Below are positions 34,677-46,859 of a stretch of 64,000 nt of DNA, in pieces. The notes beneath the pieces are model-generated. The model ran no database searches, was not told the DNA's origin, and saw only the letters and a list, made by a program, of their open reading frames with translations. This DNA is from Plasmopara viticola (Eukaryota; Oomycota; Peronosporomycetes; Peronosporales; Peronosporaceae). The DNA lies in contig MBPM02000005.1 in NCBI GenBank assembly GCA_001695595.3, forward strand, positions 1,054,001 to 1,118,000, written 5' to 3'. Numbering within the stretch: position 1 is the stretch's first letter; each line of letters begins with the position of its first letter. Both the position numbers and the translations under genes were made by a program.

Positions 34677-34822
34677 TGTTAACATTACACCGCTGAATGC
34701 ATGTTGAACAGGTGGATGGCTTCACAGTAATTACAAGTACGTCACCATTAGTAATTACATATGGTAGCCGTTCATTGGTCAGGATAAATATATTCACTTC
34801 GGTTTTTACTTTCTTCTCAACA
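34677..34822 (+). repeat. Copia 3' LTR
   Basis: Second 146 bp LTR, identical to 30381-30526, directly followed by the target duplication ACATG. Confidence 0.95.
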
Positions 34823-35188
34823 ACATGATCATAGAAGTGTAAAGAACCCCGCACTAATCTAACTTTATGCCATCAGGAGTATGGTCTAGACTTGCCATCA
34901 AACTCTCCAGCCATGTTGCCTACATCCGGTGTCGGCCATGGAACTTGTCGTAGGTAATCACAGGACGGAGAGGGTTAGGTCAAAAACGACAACCCACGAT
35001 GGAGTTACGGCTGTGACCGACTATACGCATTCATTGAAAACGTAAGAAACAATGAAAATGACACTTTACTAATTTGCCATTCAATTTTTTTACATGTTCA
35101 TTCATTATGCATACACCACTGCTGTGCATTCCACTCAACTGACGACCGCTGTGGCCGAAAGCCTACAGTGTCGACTATAACATACAAC

Positions 35189-35929
35189 TTACACCTCCAT
35201 GGGCGTTGCCTCCGCTTCAGTGTTCAACTTCGATTTCGAAGTTTGCTTGTCTTGTTCCAACTGCTGTTGTTTGACGGTCTTCTTTTGTGCCTCGCCGAAC
35301 GGCGTCTCCTGCCACAGTGACTCGAACTCCTCGGGTGTGCCACTTGAACAGATGGCCTCGTGCTTGCCCTCCTCATCAGCACCCATGCGGCTCCATGTCG
35401 TGCGCAGCTTCTTGCCCTCAACCTGTCGCTCGTGCACAGCTTTCAAGCGGCCTGTCGAGTCTTCGTAGCGGCGCCGAGTGCTCATCACGCGTCGGCCTTT
35501 GTCGTCTACAATGGGCGAGTTGCTAAACGTGTACGACGAAAAGGCACGGCGATGCTGATCATCTTTGCCGGGAGCCGTCGGACGTTGGCCCACAGTTTTC
35601 GCGTCTCCTTTGGCAATTCGCTTGTTCGGATCGTTATCATGATCTTTCAAACTTTGTTCATGCGACTTGGAATCAATCTCCGGGGAGGGCGCTGATCCCT
35701 CGCGGTGTTGCGTTGCTGGCCGCTGTTCACGCGCTAACACAGGCAGGTCTTTGAAAAAGTCATCGTCATCCAGATTACTGGGTGCTGCCAGCATCTCGCT
35801 GGTCCTATCGAATGGAAAGCGCGAGCGGCTCATAAGCTCGCTCATGTGCTCAAGGTCCATCATCGATTGCTCCAGCGAGGACATGGGGTACCAGAAGCGC
35901 GGTCGGACGAGATCCCACGTACTAAACAT
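35189..35929 (-). CDS. MLF1-like protein, copy 5 (left gene of pair 3)
   Basis: 246 codons, intact, with the same one-codon deletion (VGQRPTAPGKDDQ) as copy 4, its partner across palindrome B. Private changes include GSAPSPEID, SNSPIVDD and KQTSKSK. The shared deletion supports copies 4 and 5 being sister arms. Confidence 0.75.
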   Translation of the reverse strand: MFSTWDLVRPRFWYPMSSLEQSMMDLEHMSELMSRSRFPFDRTSEMLAAPSNLDDDDFFKDLPVLAREQRPATQHREGSAPSPEIDSKSHEQSLKDHDNDPNKRIAKGDAKTVGQRPTAPGKDDQHRRAFSSYTFSNSPIVDDKGRRVMSTRRRYEDSTGRLKAVHERQVEGKKLRTTWSRMGADEEGKHEAICSSGTPEEFESLWQETPFGEAQKKTVKQQQLEQDKQTSKSKLNTEAEATPMEV

Positions 35930-36458
35930 GGTTGTTGTTGGTTTGGTGGCTTGTTGTTAACTTGATAAGTTGATGTGTGAAGTAGCTGGTATTTTTGAAA
36001 ATGATGGGAATCGCCTATCACGACATGCGTGGCTTCTCGAATGCTAGCGAGAAGGTATGTCTGGTTTCTTCTCGAACGACCACCGAATTAGCTGAAGTAA
36101 CAAAAGCTACTTTGTTCTATTATCAGATGGCAAATCATAAATAAATTATTGCGGCGATAATACACGTTAATGATTTAAGTGATCCTTTAGGTGGTTTTGT
36201 ATTCCACATTTCTTCTCGAATCAAAGTATTAGTAATTTAGCAGATACAATAGTAGCTCTAGAATTACATATATCATTAATGTTGCCTACGGATTAAGATG
36301 TGAGTAATTTCGAGAAAGATCTATACACCCTCGTTCAGACCTCATGCTTTGGGGCATGTCTTGATAGGCAATTCCCTTCATTTTCAAATATACCAGCGAC
36401 TTCACACATCAACTTATCAAGGTAACAACAAGATACCAAACCAACAGAATTAACAACC
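35930..36458. promoter_or_regulatory. Bidirectional promoter of MLF-like pair 3
   Basis: Complete set of motifs: TTCTCGAA at 36034, 36069 and 36213 on plus and at 36309 on minus. Initiator-like elements lie at about 36378-36390 (plus, TTCATTTTCAAATATACC) and about 35993-36007 (minus, ATCATTTTCAAAAATACC). Orientation is the same as pairs 1 and 2. Confidence 0.6.
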
Positions 36459-37202
36459 ATGTTTAGTACGTGGGATCTCGTCCGACCGCGCTTCTGGTAC
36501 CCCATGTCCTCGCTGGAGCAATCGATGATGGACCTTGAGCACATGAGCGAGCTAATGAGCCGCTCGCGCTTTCCATTCGATAGGACCAGCGAGATGCTGG
36601 CAGCACCCAGTAATCTGGATGACGATGACTTTTTCAAGGATCTGCCTGTGTTGGCGCGCGAACAGCAGCCAGCGACGCAACACCGCGAGGGATCAGCGCA
36701 CTCCCCAGAATCTGATTCCAAGTCGCATGAACAAAGTTTGAAAGATCACGATAACGATTTGAACAAGCGAAGTGCCAAAGGAGACGCGAAAACTGTGAAC
36801 CAGAGACGTCCGACGGCTCCCAGCAAAGGTGATCAGCATCGCCGTGCCTTTTCGTCGTACACGTTCAGCAACTCGTCCATTGTAGACGATAAAGGGCGAC
36901 GCGTGATGAGTACTCGGCGTCGTTACGAAGACTCGACAGGACGCCTGAAAGCTGTGCACGAGCGCCAAATTGAGGGTAAGAAGCTGCGCACGACATGGAG
37001 CCGCATGGGTGCTGATGAGGAGGGCAAGCACGAGGCCATCTGTTCAAGCGGCACACCCGACGAGTTTGAGGCATTGTGGCAGGAGACGCCGTTTGGCGAG
37101 GCACAAAAGAAGACCGTCAAACAACAGCAATTGGAACAAGACAAGCAAACAACGAATTCAAAGTTAAAGACTGAAGCGGAGGCAACTCCAATGGAGGCAT
37201 AA
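36459..37202 (+). CDS. MLF1-like protein, copy 6 (right gene of pair 3)
   Basis: 247 codons, intact. Its linker SPESDSKSHEQ and KTVNQRRPTAPSKGDQ, and the tail TTNSKLKTEAEATPMEA, are shared only with copy 7, its mirror on the other arm of palindrome C. They differ at just two residues of 247 (position 4 T/S and position 171 I/V). Confidence 0.75.
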   Translation: MFSTWDLVRPRFWYPMSSLEQSMMDLEHMSELMSRSRFPFDRTSEMLAAPSNLDDDDFFKDLPVLAREQQPATQHREGSAHSPESDSKSHEQSLKDHDNDLNKRSAKGDAKTVNQRRPTAPSKGDQHRRAFSSYTFSNSSIVDDKGRRVMSTRRRYEDSTGRLKAVHERQIEGKKLRTTWSRMGADEEGKHEAICSSGTPDEFEALWQETPFGEAQKKTVKQQQLEQDKQTTNSKLKTEAEATPMEA

Positions 37203-37639
37203 GTTGTATATCATTGTCGGCACTGTAGGCTTTCGGCCATAGTAGGCCCGAATGCAAGACAATTTTATTGCAGAGCGTTTAAGTATTACCGAATGTCAAA
37301 ATAATGAAGCTTTGTCTTCAGTCAATATTGTTTCTTACGTTCTTACCTTTTTAATGAAAGCGTATGGTCACGACCGTAAAACAACCGTGGGTTGTCGTCT
37401 TTGACCTCACCCTTTTCGTCCTGGTGGAGTCACCTACCTCATCAACGAGGGTATCCTAGGTCCGTTGTCGGCCCCTGGGGACCATGAAGTTCAATGACTT
37501 CACGGGCGTGACCTTTTGCATGGCTAGTGAGTCTGATGACAAGTCTAGATCATACTCTTGATGTTATAAATTCAGATGAATGCGGGGGTTCTTACACTTT
37601 TATGACCATGTTACGGTCCGCAAATCTTTCAGAACCGAT

Positions 37640-37760
37640 TTGTCAGCCTTTACTCCGTTGGTGTTCTCGGTCGTCCACCCTAAGCGGCGTCAGTGGGCAA
37701 CAACGTAAGAGCGCGACGATGCGGAAGTCTAAAAAGAAATATTGAAAACAATCCTTGATT
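37640..37760 (+). pseudogene. Two-membrane-segment remnant, 3' part only (spacer C, left)
   Basis: Only the second hydrophobic stretch and the start of the basic tail remain (AFTPLVFSVVHPKRRQWATT), followed by decayed sequence ending in the usual CTTGATTAGCAAAG. Remnant S is missing altogether from spacer C. Confidence 0.45.
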
Positions 37761-37979
37761 AGCAAAGTCGTTCGGATGGCTCGGCCGATTGCGGAATGAG
37801 TGAATGAGTCCATTAGCTTGAGACATTTGGACGTGTCGACCAAAGCTTGAGATTTATCTCACGGAAGCTCGTTACATATTTTTTTTACAGAATGGGTATT
37901 CAAAGGTGCTTTTTTAAAAATAAGGTCCAAGATACTTAAAGGCGCTGAAGATACATAAAGTCGATTTATTCCATTGTTG

Positions 37980-39600
37980 TCGAACAGCTTATAAATACGA
38001 AATTGAATCTATGAATTTGGCATCTTGAGCCAAATTTGCTTATTTGTTAATAATCTTAGGTTACTTTGGTAAGCCGTTGCGTCTGAAAGGCATATTTCCA
38101 TTAATTAGCTCATTTCTCGAGCGCTTGTATACATTACGCAAGCCGCGGAAGTCAAAGGGTGCTAATTTTCATGGCAACGAGAAGCAACAAAGTGTAGTGT
38201 ACCTGCTCTATGCTTTGATCAGGTCGCATTATGAGGCACGACCTTTTCGCCACAATGCAATGGAATTAAATTTAACATTTTGCTCAATTAATATCAAACT
38301 GGTAGCATATGGGAGAACAAAACAATGAAAATAAATGTGTATAAGTTTGAAAACTGTTCTACAAATATTTCAAACCAATTGTAATAGCGTAAAAGAAGAA
38401 ACAATAAGGTCTTAAATCTGCCCCGCTATTGGACAAAATCAACAGTTCCATGTACACAAAGTGATACCCCTGCATTACCTCGGACAGATTGATCCGCACG
38501 CCAACTAGCTTGGTCAACTTGGTCAAATATTTCCTAATACTTGGAACTAATTGTCGTTCGCGTTCACCTCGTCCGCCTTTCCTAATCAAATAAATCTCGT
38601 TGATCAGGTGCCATATGAGAAGTGCCAAAATTCACCCAATTTTATTTGCGGGTAGACGAATTCAATTTGGTGGTCCAAACTTGAGCAAAAGATGTCGCCG
38701 CATTCATGATATATCTTTGGCTCCGTCTAAGTATAGCAACATCTTCTTTCGCGTCTCTTTGCTTAGAGTAGCCCTGCTTAAAAAAACATTTTGACCTCAC
38801 TTATATTTGTTATTACTAACCCTGGTGCCGTTTTTCTGCAAGCTTGCCATATTTGGCCTCTGCCGTGCGTTTGCGTCATCCGGCGGGTGGCGCAGTCCGT
38901 AAAAATTTTATTTTTGGCATTTTTACTTTTCGTAGCTTTTCCTTCATTTCGAAGAACGTGACTGGTGAAATTGGCTCGTATTAGAACGACAAACGACCTA
39001 AAAGAATCGCGAGCTGGTGAACCTCGACGAACGGATTTTCAACGTGTGTGCTCCCACAATTAATGCGACGTAATTGACGTCACCGGCACTTTCGCCGGTA
39101 ACGGCAAAAAATAAAAAGTCCTGAAATATATACGCATTACTACTATCCATAATAGGCGATTACACAGTTTCCGACCATAAGAGAGTTCCAGTTATTCCAT
39201 TATCATGGGGCACCAAGATACCTTATTGGCCAAAAGTAATCTCGGATGTATAAAAAGAGATAGGGAATAGAAGAATAGAAGCTCAACAGTCGATGGCTAA
39301 GATTCAACAGTAAGGTTGTAGCCAGGAAAAAGGTCGTAAGAGCTCTCCATAAAATATTGCTTCTCAATTTGCTTTAAGCAATCAACACCCCTCCTCCTTC
39401 ATCAACTTCGCCCCCCTCGCACCTCGGCCTCGTCCGACGACCGACTTCAATCAGCTTCCTTCGCTACTAAGTTACATAGTAGCGCTTGTCGTGTCAAGTT
39501 TAGGAGTTCGAGAAAATGGTGCTTTTATCTACAAAGTGAGGAGCGAGTCATTTTGTGATTATTGGTAAGCCTTATAGCGGGAAGTACTAGATTACAAAGG
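37980..39600 (+). repeat. LTR/leader-like block, plus orientation (spacer C, left)
   Basis: A more diverged version of the block at 15.0-16.26 kb. The order of segments is the same, ending with GTGATTATTGGTAAGCC near 39555. The site of the LINE insertion in the other arm is the uninterrupted TTGGTGGTCCAAACTTGAGC near 38670-38690. Confidence 0.5.
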
Positions 39601-40149
39601 GTTCTCTTTCAACATTCAGTGGCTAATTAGTGTGGCTGCACGCTTGCGTGGTACAAACACCTGATACTTTCTCAATTCGTCTATGTCTAAGTGCTTTTGC
39701 CTTTTTATTGAAACCCTGGCCCGCTACTAAAAACACTGAGCATAACCTTAAGGTAAATCAACCATTTTGCTTCGTACAATCTACATTAAATACTACGAAG
39801 CTGTCTCGTCTGGCTTCGTTGAATGGAAAACCAAAAGACTCGTACCCATTGATTAATACCACTGAGCTTCTAACAAGACGTAACAAGTAGCTCGACAAGC
39901 TACTAATAGACTTGTGGCTATCAACGGTATAGCAGCTGGAGCTTGTCTTGCTTATCTGAAATGAAATCCCGGATTGTAAGAAGTTGAGTTCTAGTAATTT
40001 ATCGCGCAACATCACTGAAAGCTTAAAGCGCATATAGCAAATCCAAGAGCTTTTGGAAGGTCCATTAAATCACTTCATCCATTCATTACAGAGAGAGTAG
40101 ACTGTAATACAACATTGACTCTAGTTTGTTTGTATTTTTCTTATTTTAT

Positions 40150-40990
40150 CATGGTCTAGTAGATTATACAAAGATGCTGTACGGCTGTGATCCCTTCTCC
40201 AAACCCAAGATCTCGTCAACACAGCCGAATAAGTGCTCTCGGCAACAATAAAAGTTTAAGGTCAACGTTGCTCTATAGATTGCGAGCGCCGACTCCGCAA
40301 GATGCGGCAAGTGCCAATGGCCAAGCGTATTCACCAGCTCAGGCTAATGTTACTCCCCCAGCGACAAGACGAGACCCACTGATCATGCAGCGACTACTGT
40401 TGGATCTAACTCAGCAGCAACAGCAATATCAAGATCAGTGCAAGCTTAAGCCTGAGCCCAGATGAAACAGACCTAAGAGCATTTCGAGATTCTCGTTGCA
40501 TCAAGAGCCAAGCAGAAGAAATAAGGTATTCCTGCTCATGAAGGAGAATATTGAAGTTTGAACCTTCGCAGCGGAACAGTAATACGCCGATAAGCACCAT
40601 TTGATGACAACAGAGTCGTCAGAGTGTGTGATGCTAATCTCAAGTATTTTCGGCAAATCCTTACTAAATTGGTACCGTGTCTTTATTGCCGACTGCAAGG
40701 GCACGGACGTGCACAAGACATGAATACTGTTGTAACTCAATTGCGCACACACTTTAGGCCTAAAAATTTCAACGCGATCTTCAAGAGCGGATGTTTCACC
40801 TGACTCGAAAGGAAGGAATCCACGAGTACGCCTCTAAATTCCAGGACTTGACGTTTTAAGCTGAATTGCAAATCAGTGAAGTGTAAAAGGGCTTTTTAAC
40901 AAGAATGGATTCCGGGAGGAAACTGCAAAAAAGAATAAGAAAGAGAGCCCGAGTAGTCTTCAGAAAACCATTGAATTTTTTTCCCAACTT
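40150..40990 (+). pseudogene. Gypsy gag remnant (spacer C, left)
   Basis: A 92-codon frame at 40187-40465 reads RAPTPQDAASANGQAYSPAQAN and then a Q-rich run LTQQQQQYQDQC. Further downstream the sequence continues in broken frames to the FQDLTF and ESSRKP stretches at about 40830-40980. It is aligned with the gag of spacers B and D. Confidence 0.6.
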
Positions 40991-41239
40991 CAAGTTTGCC
41001 TATAACTCCGGTAGAACAAATGGTATATCGACCAAGTCGTTCTAGACGGTGCCGATAGAATCAAGCTATCCTGTGAATAATTTACGGCGTCAAAAACAAA
41101 AGCGGTGTGAGACAGTGGCAGAACAAGAACGACAACTAGACGTAATCAGCAACATGCAACAGTTGTGGCGTTGTCGGTCACCTATCACCGCAATGTACCA
41201 CTTCTAAACTTAAGGGAGCGAGTCGTTGTATTAGAAGTG

Positions 41240-42720
41240 CAGTATATGCTATCCCCGGAGTAGAAGCTCAAGCTTTTGCAGATGTTGGTCATGAGAGACC
41301 CGTGACTATCTTCCTTGACAATGGACGTAGTCACAACGGTGTATCTAATGACTTGATGAAGCGACTTAAAATCGAGATAACCAAGAGCAAGATGATGCAA
41401 GTCGACCATGGTTACGACCAGGTTGTTCATCATCTACGACAAACTGTGCACATGAACTTGCAGATACCTGGTTTTTCTATGTCATCGGGAACGTGTCAAG
41501 CCATGCCTGTCCCTAAAACTTAGGACGCTATCATCGGCATGGTGTGACTTCGTGAGCAAATTACAGAGACCAACTAAACAACATTTTGCTTGTCTCCTCG
41601 CATCAGCACGGAGCACCACGTGGCAATTCGACTAAAACCGCATGATCAAATACCGTTCAGATGGACTGCTGGACAACGCAAGGCTCAAATAGAGCCGCAA
41701 GATTTTGGATTACTATCGGCAACAAGTCCGCTATGGATGGTGCAGCGGAATTCTTCTGATTATTTTAAAGAATGTTGCGTCGCGACAAAGACATTGAAGG
41801 TGTGTTTGCCGTCAACCCCCATAATTCTAGATAGGCCGAGTGCTTCAAGAATGAAAGACAGAAAACACTCAAAAACAATTTGGTGTTTGAAACGCTACGC
41901 AAGTATGCGGACACAGTTTTTCAAACAGAGCTTTCAAGCAAGATATCTCCAGTACGGAAAAAAATCGAGCACGAAATTTGTTTGCCTGGTTCATGCCGTT
42001 CTCCGTCTGACAATGGCGCCAGTCCTGAACAGCGCAGGACAATTCAAGAATGGACCAAAGAGATAATTTAAGCAGGCATTTTTCGACCAAAACGTCTGCC
42101 TTTTCGGCGCCAACGTTTTGGATCAAGAAGTCTGTCGGTTGGCAAGCTATGCACGATTATCGTCGGCTAAATCTAGCAACGATCTTGCCTGCAATACCAA
42201 TGCCTCTTAAGGAAGGCACTTTTGACGCCGTCACTGATATTCCTGCATAGCCCTACGTGAGGGTTACTATTAGGTTAGAAGCGTGAATCGAATATTCCAT
42301 TTACCACCTTTAGGAACCCATGGGACTACGCCGAAGCCAAGTACGTTTGATCGGCTTTTGCAGAAAGTTCTTCAAGATTAAAGAAATGCGATGAGAATTT
42401 GCTTTGGCGACATCTACGTGATTGCACAAAGTGAAGATGTCGCATACCACGCTACCGCTCTAGACTACTCAAACGGTGTGAAGAACAGCAACTTTACACA
42501 AGTAGTCAAAGTGACAGCTCTTCGTGGATGAGATCCCATGCCAAGAAGATTTTGTCGGACGAAAAGGCGCCCGAATGGACCCCGACAAGTATAGGATCAT
42601 CACAGAATGGCCCGTACTCAAAACAACGAAGTGAATAAAGGACTTCTTAGCCACTACCGCGGCTCTTTGAAATAAGGATCGCTCTCTTACATCTGTAGCT
42701 CAGAAGTTTGCCTAGTGCAT
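41240..42720 (+). pseudogene. Gypsy (Ty3-type) protease and reverse transcriptase remnant (spacer C, left)
   Basis: A protease-like stretch lies at 41302-41523 (TIFLDNGRSHNGVSNDLMKRL, the usual D-G motif altered). The pre-RT linker is the 158-codon frame at 41590-42066. RT follows: FWIKKSVGWQAMHDYRRLN at about 42110-42175, then in other frames FDRLLQKVLQD, FGDIYVIAQSED, and DFVGRKGARMDPDK near 42550. These are the order and motifs of oomycete Gypsy RT. Every domain is broken by stops or shifts. Confidence 0.75.
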
Positions 42721-44080
42721 TGCTACCGCCAGCACTACAAATACTTTCATTTCCACCTGAGCGTGCTGAGTATACAGACCTTTAGTTGTCAAGATATCGT
42801 CTGCACTTCCATAAGCTTGATCAAGAGCCTTCTAATAGCCAAAACCCACCGCCGCTACTCAACCTATAATCCTTCACTTTCACAGGCTAACGCCAAACCG
42901 CGTTTATTTATTGTCACCTTTAGCGCGATCTTCTTCCCTCCTATAGCAATAATTTTTATGCTTCAGCACTAAAGATTTGGTCTTTGTTCAGTTATTGCTG
43001 GCATACAGATATTGTACATGATATATCGATGCACCACACCTAGAACTCTCCATCAGCTACTATAGGACAGCCACACGGCTTAGCAATTTTGTTAAACCTC
43101 TTTCTGGCCACAGTTTTACAAATATTATGACTTATAATCGATCGGCTACACATTTTGTTCCTCCACCATTTGATCTTTATTGTACACCGAGCAACTTTGG
43201 AAACATTTAAGCTGATTCGTCTAATGCTGTTTTGCTACATCATATTGCGCACAATTTGCCTTCGCCACAACAAAGCTATATTTCACACATGCTAAGTGTA
43301 TATTTCACCAACATTTGATAATGATCGGTCTCCACTATCACGAATGTATTTATTTATGACTCACCCGCGCACAAATCACTACATCCGAATGAAGCCACAA
43401 ATTAGCACATTCGATGATAAATGGTATCGTTACTTAGGTGATGATCCACGTTCCCTTTTTGACGCATTCTTCACATTTCTGACTTCTAAAAAAAATTAAT
43501 GCCTCTATTCTAAACATACAATAATCAGCAGAATTAGTGCAATTGCCGCTTTCGCTCCAGCGTAATTCTTGCGACACATATTTAGTCACTGGTATCGATT
43601 TCTTTTGATCTGCGCTTTGATACATGTCTCCGTGCTTTGCATTCAATGTATCCAGCTTTTGCATTTTTGTTTTCTCATAAAATTGGCTTTTTAGGGTATA
43701 ATGATTCGCTTTTTACCGATATACCGTATATTTCTTAATTTGCTTCCGCTAGGTAGAATATCGAATCGTTCTATGCAGAGGGGGAGACCATGATCCGAAA
43801 ACCAAGAAAGTTCTTCTTAGTCCTAGCGAATAAATAATTTGGCTGCGTCCTTCACTTCTGGTCAATAATTACGAGTGCACTGCGGTAAGCGATTGTAGAT
43901 ACAAGAAATAGGCGCAGATAAATAAGCATATAGCATGCTTTTTTGACAATGAGCAGGTAGCAATTTTGTCAATCCAGAAATCAAATTTACATTTTGCCTT
44001 CTACTGCACACGCACCCAAATCGAAACCATCCAGAATGATACATCTTTACTGGAATCTTATGTCGCAATCAAGTCAACAC
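42721..44080. other. AT-rich decayed stretch between RT and reversed gag block (spacer C, left)
   Basis: This is where RNase H and integrase would be expected, but I cannot recognise either. A 68-codon frame at 43862-44068 (minus, MRHKIPVKMYHSGWFRFG) is kept in the mirror at 47308-47514. No gene call is justified. Confidence 0.5.
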
Positions 44081-44082
44081 TG

Positions 44083-44520
44083 TTAATCAAGAAATTTAAC
44101 TGCTGAGCAGCTTTCGTCAAAAATTTGGCATACGAAGGGCACACGTGAAGAAAATCTTCTGACATACGTGCTGGTGGTCAAGTTTTTGACAATAGTAATT
44201 GACATATGGTTGCTTAGCGAAAGGCTTTCAAGATCATCACCAGGAGAGCGACAATCGAGCACCACACCGAAATTCGATCGGTCACAATGGGAACCATGGC
44301 CGTGGCAATTTTTACAACTACTTGGGCCCACGCGGCCTTGATAGAAGACGGCAAGGCAATGACAAAACAACCGGAGAGATTAAACGTGCTAGTATTAACA
44401 AAGTTGTGGAGGAAGCTTTTTAAAGTCGGTCGTCGGAGGAAGCTGAGGCGCAAGCGGGGCGATGTCGGTCAAGAAGGAGTAGTGTTGATTGCTATAAGCA
44501 ACTTAAGACGCGATATTTAA
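44083..44520 (+). pseudogene. Gag C-terminal-like block (spacer C, left)
   Basis: The plus-strand frame 44199-44423 reads ESDNRAPHRNSIGHNGNHGRGNF and then basic, as expected near a gag zinc knuckle. It then abuts leader sequence in minus orientation (44520-44620), again a leader-to-gag fusion in the wrong relative orientation. Confidence 0.4.
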
Positions 44521-44619
44521 TGGAAAGCTCTTACGACCTGTTTCCTTGCTACAGCCTAACTGCGGCTCTCAGCCGTCACCTGTCAAGCTATCATCTTTTT
44601 TTACTTCATCTGGCTTTTT

Positions 44620-46740
44620 ACATAAGGAAGTTGGACTTTATCGCAGTGATTGATGTCTATTATCGCCGCTTCAGATCAAAAAGGAAAATTTTTGGCTAGA
44701 TCCACACCTGATCACCAAACTGACATCTAGCAGCAACTCTGCATCCATAGCTGAATTTTAAACGAAGCGCGATGGTCCAATTCGATAACCGTTCTTGACA
44801 AGCTGCCGTACGTCATAAATAATCAAACATGTAGACCTTGGGCATAATCAGGCCATTCTTCGCTTTGAATTTACCGCACAATTTTGATAGATGTTTCGAA
44901 TAGTGAAATTAGTATTGAGTGCGATGTTTCGTGTTTATTTATCTGTCAACCCTATTATCTACAATGTTCTTGCTGCCGCACTGTACGCTAAGGGCGACCT
45001 GCAAGCAATCCAGACCAAAACTAGTGAGACGATGAATGAAATTCCCGCTAAAAGTGTGCGATTCCTGCGGTAAACGCAACACGATATTGAGAACTCTTGC
45101 AACGAAGAGAAAAATACCTTTAATCAAAAATCAACATTAAGTTGTTGTCGAATTCCCACAATGCGCTTATAAAGATGAAATTGATTCTGTATAAATTGGC
45201 ATCATGAGCCAAATCTGCATACCAGTTACCCATCTTTGTATGCTTTGGTAAGGCATTGCGTCTTTAAGGCATATTTAACTGACCCTTTGGCTCGATTGGT
45301 TAGCCGTTTGACCCAGGACCAGAAAATGACTGGTTCGATACCCATAGGAACCGAATTAAGGCAGCCGGAGATAGGTCACTAAAGTGGACGAGCCATTTCA
45401 CTCCCGCGTGTGTGACTGCCTTAATAACTCGCGCCCGATTGGGTAATAAAAGGGTGGGTGGGGGATGCCCCACTGACCGATAAAACCCATAGTGCAATGA
45501 GAGGTACGGAACCCGGTCCCAATATGGGTCGGATTGCTACCAGCATCCCGCGATAGAGACAGCTTAGTCCAAGTGCGTAGGTTCCAGTAGCTTAAGTCTC
45601 TCTGTAAGGTATATTTATATTAATAAGATCATTTTTCGAACATTACGCAAGCCGCATTGGAGGGTGCTGATTATCATAGCAACACGAAGCAACGAAGTGT
45701 ACTCTGATCAGGTCGCATTATGGGGCACGATCTTTTCGCCACTATGACTTTGATGCAACGAAATTAAATTATATTTTTGCTCGCTTGATATAAAACTGGT
45801 AGCAAATTCCATTTTTTTAAGTATAGAAAAACAAATCAATGAAAACAAAGGTGTATAAGTTTGAACTGTGCTTCATTTATAAAAAGCCGATTGTTATAGC
45901 GTAGAATGCTTAAGCTTAGAAACAATAAGGTCTTAGAAACTACCCCGATATTAGACAAAATCATCCTTACCAGATGTGATGAATATGTCTCAAGTGAAGA
46001 AAAGCTGCAAAAAAGTCAAAATGCACAAAAATGGAATTTCCGGACTGGCGAACGCCGGATAAAGCAAAGGCACGGCAAAGGCCAAATATGGCTTTTCGCA
46101 GAAAAACGTCGGCGGGGATAGTAATAACAAATTTAAGTGAGATCAAAACGGGTAATTTAAGCGGGGCTACTGTAAGCAAAGTGGCGCGAAAGAAGATGCC
46201 GCCATACTTGACAAGAGCCAACGATAAATCATATATGCAGCGACATTTTTTGCTCGAGATTGGACCACTAAGCTGAATTTTCTTCCCGCAAGTATAAATG
46301 AGTGAATTTTGACACTTCTCTTATGGCACCCGATCGAAAAGATCTATTCGATTTAGAAAGGAGAACGAGGTCAACGCGAACGACAATAAGTTGCAAGTAT
46401 CGGAAAAATGTAAGATCAAATTAACCAAGCTAGATGGGATGCGAATTAATCTGTCCGAGGTAATGCAAGGGTATCACTTTGTGTACAAAATTTCGCTCGT
46501 ATTACCAAAGCAAACGACTTAATAGAATCCCGAGCTGGTGAACTTCGACCGGCAGATACTCAACGTGTGCAATCCCACTATAAGTGTGACACAATTGTCA
46601 TCACCGGCAGGCTGCTTTTACGCAATAAAATACAAATAGTTTCGAGTAGGCGATTATACAGTTCCCGACAATAAGAAATTCCAGAGATCCCACGATCATG
46701 GGGAACCAAAAGACCTCATTGGCTGAAAGTAATCTAGGAT
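44620..46740. other. Loop of palindrome C
   Basis: This is the only part of 37-55 kb without a mirror copy. It holds plus-oriented leader-upstream sequence (the ATCAGGCCATTCTTCGC segment near 44850, the TGGTAAGGCATTGCG segment near 45245), one SINE, and a GC-richer piece at 46020-46100 that resembles 38820-38920 of the arms. No gene is recognised. Confidence 0.65.
45278..45605 (+). mobile_element. tRNA-derived SINE
   Basis: 328 bp with a tRNA-like head. An A-box-like TGGCTCGATTGG lies at 45288-45299 and a B box GGTTCGATACC lies at 45332-45342, so it carries an internal RNA polymerase III promoter. It is flanked by a 12 bp target duplication AAGGCATATTTA (45266-45277) and AAGGTATATTTA (45606-45617), one mismatch. 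The body is unlike any other repeat here. The uninterrupted target is seen in sister leader blocks (GCAAGGCATCTTTC near 15066). Confidence 0.8.
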
Positions 46741-46859
46741 GTGAAGAAAGCCACATGGAGTAAAGAAAGATGATAGCTTGACAGTTGACGGCTGAGGGCC
46801 ACAGTAAGGTTGTAGCAAGGAAACAGGTCGTAAGAGCTCACCATTAAATATCGCGTCTC

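Larger units (their letters stand above)
30381..34822 (+). mobile_element. Intact Copia (Ty1-type) LTR retrotransposon
   Basis: The element is 4442 bp with two identical 146 bp LTRs (30381-30526 and 34677-34822) that begin TGTTAAC and end CTCAACA. It is flanked by a 5 bp target duplication ACATG at 30376-30380 and 34823-34827. One uninterrupted polyprotein frame fills the interior. A purine-rich GGTGAGTGGGAG precedes the right LTR, and the primer-binding region begins GGTTAACAGCCGC right after the left LTR. The uninterrupted target, with one ACATG, is visible at about 57.65 kb on the other arm of palindrome C. Identical LTRs mean a recent insertion. Confidence 0.97.
19440..37202. repeat. Palindrome B (imperfect inverted repeat around 26.09 kb)
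   Basis: Copies 3 and 4 on the left pair with copies 6 and 5 on the right once the 4.4 kb Copia insertion is subtracted. 24655-24873 pairs with 27308-27526, 25411 with about 26770, and 22182-22412 with 29784-29975. The innermost part (25.64-26.5) is asymmetric, with gag in minus orientation only. Confidence 0.8.

Noticed and set aside
45281..45355. A tRNA gene
   Set aside because: A and B boxes are present but no cloverleaf could be closed, and the 328 bp unit has its own target duplication, so it is a SINE head.
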